Source: Spirochaetaceae bacterium (lineage in GTDB: Bacteria > Spirochaetota > Spirochaetia > DSM-27196 > PWMO01). From it: a stretch of 37,720 bases of DNA. Below are positions 33,072-37,720 of the stretch, in pieces. A model generated the notes under the pieces. The model did no database searches, was not told the DNA's origin, and saw nothing but the letters and a program-made list of their open reading frames with translations. The stretch is taken from positions 1-37,720 of the forward strand of contig RECP01000025.1 of assembly GCA_007693945.1 (NCBI GenBank), read 5' to 3'. Position 1 is the first letter of the stretch. Every line of letters starts with the position of its first letter. The position numbers and the translations under genes are program-made.

Positions 33072-34468
33072 CGGACACTATCGCCTCCGCGTCCCTGGAG
33101 GCGCTGGCCCGCTGGGGAGATCATCCCTGCCTGGTTACTGTGTCGTCCGACCGCCAACCGCAGATGGTCTCAGCGGCGGAGCTGCAATCGTTTATCATCG
33201 AGGCTGCACGGCAGCTTGCCGGTTGGGGCGTGAGGCGTGCCGTACCCGTGGCACTCTACCTGGAGAACTCAGTTGACTATGTCGTAATCCTGCTGGCGCT
33301 GGCGCGACTCGGTGCGGTAGCAGTGCCGGGCAAGCTTGACTACCGGGCAATGGAACTCAGTGAGTTCTTCGCCAATGCCAATCCGCCGCTGGTGATATCC
33401 GAGACCGCTCATCTGCCGGTACTCGGCCCGTTTCTGGCGGACCGTACGGTTGTCGCTCGTAGCGCGGCCGGACTCACACTGTCGCAGGCCGGGCGGCAGC
33501 CGCTGGAAGAGGCCGCGGTGCCGGACGACACGGCGTCGATCAACTATACCTATCGCGGATGCGGGTATCCTCTGGGCGCCCTGGTCTCTCATCAGCAGTA
33601 TCTTCACGGTGCCCGAGTGCTGCAGGATGGACTGCAGGCCCGGCGTGGTGACCGAATGCTCTACAGTATACCGATGTCCCATATTTTCACCCTGGTTGGC
33701 TGTATCATGGTGCCCCTGCTGTATGGTATCACCGGAGTCATCGCACGCACCATTCATCCGCGCCTGCTCTTCGACGCGATTGCCGGTCTGCGGATCCAGC
33801 ACGTCACCGCAGTTCCTGAATTGTATGCCCTGATGCGGCGTGCCAAGAGCGCGACTGTGACGCTGCCTTCCCTGGAGGCCTTTGTTTCCGGCGGCAGTGT
33901 GTTGACTGCCGATGAATACCAGGCATTGCGCCAAACGTTCGGGGTTGAGGTGCTGCACGGCTACGGGCTCACCGAGTTCACGCCGGTGAGCCGAAACTCG
34001 CGCGGGCAGGCGAGAGCCGGCACCGTGGGACCGATTTGTGAAGGTGTAGACTGCCGCATTGAATCCTGCGGCGATAGCGGTGACGGCGAGATTTTGGTGC
34101 GCGGGCCGACCGTCAGTTGCGGCTACTATCGCCGTGATGCCGAGACGCGCCAGGCGTGGAACGGCACCTGGTTTCGTACCGGGGACAGTGGCCGGCTGGC
34201 CGGAGATCATCTGGTGTTTCTGGGCGAAATCAAGCCTACGTGCAAGATTAACGGTGTCATGGTTGACCTTCACGAGGTTGATCGTGCATTCTATATGCAT
34301 CCTGATATCAAAAAGGCTTCCGTGAGTGCGGCATCCGGTTCGCTGGTGGCGGAGGTCATCGTGTCGAGCCGCTGCGACCCGGAAGAGAAGGTCCGGCAAC
34401 TCAAAGCCTTTCTCAAGCATAACTTGGCTGCATACAAGGTTCCCCGGACCATCAATTTAATAGCCTGA
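33068..34468 (+). CDS. Acyl-AMP ligase (ANL superfamily), ACP-loading type
   Basis: 466 residues of the adenylate-forming superfamily. HGYGLTEFTPVS near 300 (A5), WFRTGDSG near 365 (A7), INGVMVDLHEVD near 390 (A8) and the C-terminal Lys in AAYKVPRTINL (A10) support activity. The A3 P-loop, usually TSGTTGxPKG, reads YTYRGCGYPLGA at about 158-169, so the Lys is Leu. It lacks much of the C-terminal length of acyl-CoA synthetases. The start is GTG overlapping the previous stop (GTGA at 33068-33071). An ACP gene follows after 32 bp, so loading an acyl or aryl acid onto that ACP is more likely than making a CoA ester. Substrate unknown. Confidence 0.85.
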   Translation: MTDTIASASLEALARWGDHPCLVTVSSDRQPQMVSAAELQSFIIEAARQLAGWGVRRAVPVALYLENSVDYVVILLALARLGAVAVPGKLDYRAMELSEFFANANPPLVISETAHLPVLGPFLADRTVVARSAAGLTLSQAGRQPLEEAAVPDDTASINYTYRGCGYPLGALVSHQQYLHGARVLQDGLQARRGDRMLYSIPMSHIFTLVGCIMVPLLYGITGVIARTIHPRLLFDAIAGLRIQHVTAVPELYALMRRAKSATVTLPSLEAFVSGGSVLTADEYQALRQTFGVEVLHGYGLTEFTPVSRNSRGQARAGTVGPICEGVDCRIESCGDSGDGEILVRGPTVSCGYYRRDAETRQAWNGTWFRTGDSGRLAGDHLVFLGEIKPTCKINGVMVDLHEVDRAFYMHPDIKKASVSAASGSLVAEVIVSSRCDPEEKVRQLKAFLKHNLAAYKVPRTINLIA

Positions 34469-34500
34469 AGTGCCGACATTGAAATGAAGGAGTATGTCTC

Positions 34501-34785
34501 ATGAGTAAGCATTCCGGCGGAACGTACTATGCCGGCTCGCTTCGGCATCGGATCGAGCAGATAGTGTCTCGCATTTCGCGCATTGATGCATCAGAATTCC
34601 AGGATGATGTGCTGATTCGCGAGGAGCTGGGTATTGACAGTCTGATGTCGATGGAGATTCTGGCAACTTGCGAGAAAGAACTGGAACTGAGGTTGGATGA
34701 GGCTACGTTCGCGTGCGTAGAAACCGTCGGGGAGTTCTTTCAGTTGCTTGAGACCACCTACGAGGAGCAGAAGGCGGCGGGTTAA
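34501..34785 (+). CDS. Acyl carrier protein
   Basis: 94 residues with the carrier-protein fold: helix I near 14-28 and the phosphopantetheine site GIDSLMSMEI with S47, then helices II to IV ending near residue 85. The short N-terminal extension and the pattern around the Ser differ from fatty-acid-synthesis ACPs, so it is a dedicated carrier. GAAGGAG stands before the ATG at 34501. It follows the ligase, and the radical SAM gene overlaps its stop (TAATG). It would hold the chain activated by the ligase while the hydrolase/methyltransferase protein and the radical SAM enzyme act. No holo-ACP synthase gene is present in the window. Confidence 0.9.
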   Translation: MSKHSGGTYYAGSLRHRIEQIVSRISRIDASEFQDDVLIREELGIDSLMSMEILATCEKELELRLDEATFACVETVGEFFQLLETTYEEQKAAG

Positions 34786-36092
34786 TGCGTATTCTGCTGG
34801 TATCTCCCAGAGGTGAATTCCTCGGCCGTTCCAGAGCATTTGCGGACTTTCTGCGTAACTCGCGCGAAATGAGAACCATTCTTCACTACTGGAACGGTCT
34901 GGGAGCAGCGCTTCCGACCATCGCAGCCCTTACCCCACCAGAGCATAATGTCTCCATTGTCGATGAGAACTACCAGACACTCGACCTGAATCAGGATGCC
35001 GACATAGTCGGCATCTCGGCCATGACACAGCAGGCCGTGCGAGCCTACGAGATAGCCCGCGCGTTTCGTCAACGGGGTGTTTACGTGGTTCTGGGTGGCA
35101 TCCACGCGACCGTTGCGCCTGACGAGGCGGTACGGAACGTCGATACAGTTTTCATGGGCGAGGCCGAACAGACCTGGCCGCAGTTTCTCCGCAATTTTCA
35201 GGAAGGGGCCGCCAAGCGAGTCTATCGAGCATCAGACTACGGTCCTGTCGACATGACCACTATCCCATTGCCTCGATATGACCTGCTTTCAGGAACCAGG
35301 TATCCAGTCGTGTGGGTACAGGCAACACGCGGCTGTCCGCATGATTGCGAGTTCTGCACCGCTTCGCAGGTGTATGGTAGAAGCTATCGGCACAAATCCC
35401 CGGCACAGATTGCGGCAGAGATTCGCGAGGTCAAACGCTACTGGAAGAGTGCTCAAGTCGGGTTCGCGGATGACAATATGTTTGTCAATCGCCGGTTCGT
35501 TTCCACATTGCTCGATGAGTTCGAGACTCTCCCGTTTACGTGGTATGCCCAGAGTGATATCGGAATTGCCGGTGATCGGGAGCTCCTGCGCCGGCTGCAC
35601 CAGACCGGCTGCAGAATCATTTTTGTTGGCCTTGAGAGTGTTGTCGAGGGCAACCTGGTCAACCTGAACGGCAACAAGTGGAAGGCTCGCCGTTTTGCGC
35701 GCTACGGTGAGCACATTCGTGCGATTCAGGAGAGCGGCATCGGTGTCTACGCGTCCTTTATTGTCGGCATGGACGAGGATGATCACTCCGTCTTCGACCG
35801 GACCATCGATTTCGTCAATCAACATCACATTATGGGCGCCCAGGTCACCATACTGACTCCGTTTCCCGGAAGCCGGTTGCGTCAAAGGCTACTTGATAGC
35901 GGACGTATTACCAGCAGTGACTGGCGTCTCTACACCGCGTGGAACCTGGTGGTCAGCCATCCGATTCTTACGCATGCTGAGATTGAAGAAGGCTTACTGC
36001 GCATCTATCGCAGCATCTATAGTGAAGAAAGCTATCGGGACAGGGCTCGCTACTTCCGCCAGGTCTTTCAGAACCTGGTTTCATGCGGTTGA
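34785..36092 (+). CDS. B12-binding-domain radical SAM protein
   Basis: 435 residues. The N-terminal 150 residues form a cobalamin-binding-like Rossmann domain starting MRILLVSPRG, with VGISAMTQQAVRAYE and VLGGIHATVAP; the DxHxxG motif for His ligation is not seen, as is common in radical SAM members of this type. The radical SAM core starts near 165 and carries the 4Fe-4S Cys C184, C188 and C191 in RGCPHDCEFC. FADDNMF near 235, FVGLESV near 285 and SFIVGMDEDD near 330 match the same superfamily as BchE, HpnP and HpnJ. Such enzymes methylate unactivated carbons or rearrange lipids and rings. ATG overlaps the ACP stop; the histidine kinase starts 13 bp after its own stop. The substrate is probably the ACP-bound chain or its released product. 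Confidence 0.9.
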   Translation: MRILLVSPRGEFLGRSRAFADFLRNSREMRTILHYWNGLGAALPTIAALTPPEHNVSIVDENYQTLDLNQDADIVGISAMTQQAVRAYEIARAFRQRGVYVVLGGIHATVAPDEAVRNVDTVFMGEAEQTWPQFLRNFQEGAAKRVYRASDYGPVDMTTIPLPRYDLLSGTRYPVVWVQATRGCPHDCEFCTASQVYGRSYRHKSPAQIAAEIREVKRYWKSAQVGFADDNMFVNRRFVSTLLDEFETLPFTWYAQSDIGIAGDRELLRRLHQTGCRIIFVGLESVVEGNLVNLNGNKWKARRFARYGEHIRAIQESGIGVYASFIVGMDEDDHSVFDRTIDFVNQHHIMGAQVTILTPFPGSRLRQRLLDSGRITSSDWRLYTAWNLVVSHPILTHAEIEEGLLRIYRSIYSEESYRDRARYFRQVFQNLVSCG

Positions 36093-36105
36093 CGAGGACA
36101 GTAGA

Positions 36106-37720
36106 TTGGGTGAAGCAGCGGTTAGAGAGGATCTTAGCCACGCTTTTTTTGCAGAAGCGCGGGTGAGAACGCGACGCAATGCGTGCACAGCCGCGATTGC
36201 CGCTGCCATCGCCTTTCCGGTATTCGGGCTGCTCGATTTTGTCATGTATCCGGATCACCTGACAGCTCTGCTCGCATTGCGGCTTGCAGTGGTTGTGGCA
36301 AGCGTTTGCATCTACTTCGCCGCGAAGAGCGAGCTCGGAGAGCGTTTTCCGCATCGACTTGCGATGGCCGAGTACCTAGTGTGCAGTGTAGGTCTCGCGA
36401 TCATGGTCCATCTAACCGAAGGCTACCAGAGTCCATACTACGCGGGAATAAACCTCGTTTTGATCGTGTTCGTGGCAATACTGCCGCTCGACACGAAACG
36501 CACACTGCTAATATGCGTCATTGTCTACTCCGCGTATATCATTCCTATTGTGACCACGCAACAGGTGCAACAGTGGGCCGTCTTTGCCAATAACAACTTC
36601 TTTCTCTTCGGTACAATAGTACTGGTAGTGCTTACTGCGCATTTCTCTACTCGGCTGCGGTTCAGGGAGTTCTCGGCACGGTTCAACCTCGCCCAGGCCA
36701 ACGAAGAGCTAAAGACCATGGACGTGCTCAAGTCACAGTTCTTCGCCAACGTCAGTCACGAAGTTCGTACACCGCTGACGTCGATCATCTCGCCGATCCA
36801 GGGGCTCTACCAGGGAGATGTCGGTGAGCTCAGTCGCGAGCAGCATCAGCTGATTGCTCAAGTATATCGAAACGGGTTGCGACTGCTGGACATGATCAAC
36901 CAGATGCTCGACTTTGCCAAGTACGACGCTCATCGGATGCAGCTGCGGCTGACCTGGGTTGACATGGTTGACGTCTGCAAAGACATGACCACGGTCTTTG
37001 ATGATGTCTGCAGGCGCAAGGGTGTTAAACTCAGGTTTGAGGCGGCGGAAGACACCATCGAGGCCTACCTCGATCGCGAAAAAGTAGAGCGTGTAGTCTC
37101 CAACCTGCTGCGCAACGCGTTCAAGTTCACCGACAGCGGCGCTATTGACGTCAGACTGCGCGCCGATGAACACGACATAACGCTCGAGATTGCCGACAGC
37201 GGTATCGGCATACCGCGTGACCGCCTGGATGCGATCTTCGAGCGCTTTCAGCAGGTCGACGGCTCCTCCACGCGGCGCTATGAAGGCACCGGACTCGGGC
37301 TGGCGATTGTCAAGGAAGCGGTCGAGCTGCTGCACGGAACCATAAGCGTCGAAAGCGAACCGGGGCACGGGACCACGTTTCTTGTCAGCCTGCCGAGAAA
37401 CCTCGACGAAGTCTCAGAGGACGCTTTCATCGAGCGTCGGGAAGGTGACGAACGGCGCCGCACCGCCGTTGAATACGGCGGCCCGGAGCGGCGCCGATCG
37501 GTACGGCGCACGCAGGACTTTGCGCATCTCTCGGTGCGCGAGCTGGCGTTGATGGAGAGTCAGTCGATCGGGGCCCAGCTGGCCGAAGATCTTCACATAC
37601 CGCAGCCGCTGCAGGTCGGCGCTACTCACGTACTCTACGCGGAAGACAACTTTGATCTGCGCAGTTTTGTCTACCGCATGCTCTCCAATCACGGCTACAA
37701 GGTCAGCGTTGCACGCGATG
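36106..37720 (+). CDS. Hybrid sensor histidine kinase, 3' partial
   Basis: Open to the window end: 538 codons are visible. The start is TTG at 36106 with GAGGA 7 nt upstream; the frame has no suitable ATG before the membrane region, and a GTG at 36163 would remove part of the N-terminal tail. Six hydrophobic helices lie at about 26-185. The HisKA box FFANVSHEVRTPL carries the phosphorylatable His H218. The ATPase domain has N333 in NLLRNAFKF, the G1 box DSGIGIP near 364, FERFQQ, and the G2 box GTGLGLAIV near 394. An Arg-rich linker (ERRRTAVEYGGPERRR) follows, and a receiver domain begins with HVLYAEDN (E513, D514) and is cut. It lies 13 bp after the radical SAM gene, so it probably senses a membrane or product signal for this cluster. 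Confidence 0.9.
   Translation, partial: MGEAAVREDLSHAFFAEARVRTRRNACTAAIAAAIAFPVFGLLDFVMYPDHLTALLALRLAVVVASVCIYFAAKSELGERFPHRLAMAEYLVCSVGLAIMVHLTEGYQSPYYAGINLVLIVFVAILPLDTKRTLLICVIVYSAYIIPIVTTQQVQQWAVFANNNFFLFGTIVLVVLTAHFSTRLRFREFSARFNLAQANEELKTMDVLKSQFFANVSHEVRTPLTSIISPIQGLYQGDVGELSREQHQLIAQVYRNGLRLLDMINQMLDFAKYDAHRMQLRLTWVDMVDVCKDMTTVFDDVCRRKGVKLRFEAAEDTIEAYLDREKVERVVSNLLRNAFKFTDSGAIDVRLRADEHDITLEIADSGIGIPRDRLDAIFERFQQVDGSSTRRYEGTGLGLAIVKEAVELLHGTISVESEPGHGTTFLVSLPRNLDEVSEDAFIERREGDERRRTAVEYGGPERRRSVRRTQDFAHLSVRELALMESQSIGAQLAEDLHIPQPLQVGATHVLYAEDNFDLRSFVYRMLSNHGYKVSVARD

Overview
The window is a gene-dense, GC-rich bacterial chromosome segment of about 30 genes, mostly in short, tightly spaced operons. 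The organism is probably a free-living heterotroph that ferments or oxidises plant-derived sugar acids and makes Asn-tRNA by the indirect route. TRAP transport, hexuronate genes, an archaeal-type AspRS with GatCAB, PilZ proteins and a hybrid histidine kinase together would fit a Spirochaetota-like bacterium. That assignment is a low-confidence inference: no rRNA or other phylogenetic marker was examined.

Region 1 (1-12690, plus strand) is carbon catabolism. It opens with a 5'-truncated fused E1 alpha/beta 2-oxoacid dehydrogenase, then an Ldh2-type 2-hydroxyacid dehydrogenase and an aldehyde dehydrogenase. A strong promoter with a palindromic operator follows (4218-4268) and drives a complete TRAP transporter (dctP, dctQ, dctM). 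Next come a zinc alcohol/polyol dehydrogenase, a stretch that looks like gene remnants, a tagaturonate epimerase (UxaE), an SDR and a tagaturonate reductase-like protein (UxaB). Region 2 (12771-15132, minus) is an operon of a FadR-type GntR regulator, a class II ketose-bisphosphate aldolase and a HAD phosphatase, with a perfect inverted repeat at the regulator's promoter. The most economical reading of regions 1 and 2 is import and breakdown of a hexuronate or related sugar acid under GntR control.

Region 3 (15269-18557) holds an SDR, a Gfo/Idh/MocA dehydrogenase and, convergent to it, a trehalase-like glycoside hydrolase. Region 4 (18846-26270) is one coupled operon: gatC, gatA, gatB, aspS, a MATE exporter and a MarC-family membrane protein. 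Here gatB is fused in frame to an asparaginase-like domain whose usual nucleophilic Thr is Ala, and the AspRS carries two residues associated with non-discriminating enzymes. A minus-strand NadR-like gene with a degenerate kinase P-loop overlaps the end of marC.

Region 5 (27299 to the window end, plus) is the most unusual part: MATE exporter, class IV aminotransferase, a 1158-residue protein with three PilZ-like segments plus a LuxD-like alpha/beta hydrolase and a SAM methyltransferase, an acyl-AMP ligase, an acyl carrier protein, a B12-domain radical SAM protein and a hybrid histidine kinase cut by the window edge. From the ligase onward the genes overlap or nearly touch. I infer an ACP-tethered biosynthetic or lipid-modifying pathway whose central enzyme may sense cyclic-di-GMP. 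No tRNA, rRNA, CRISPR array, insertion sequence or origin was recognised, and there is no gene-free stretch longer than 300 bases.
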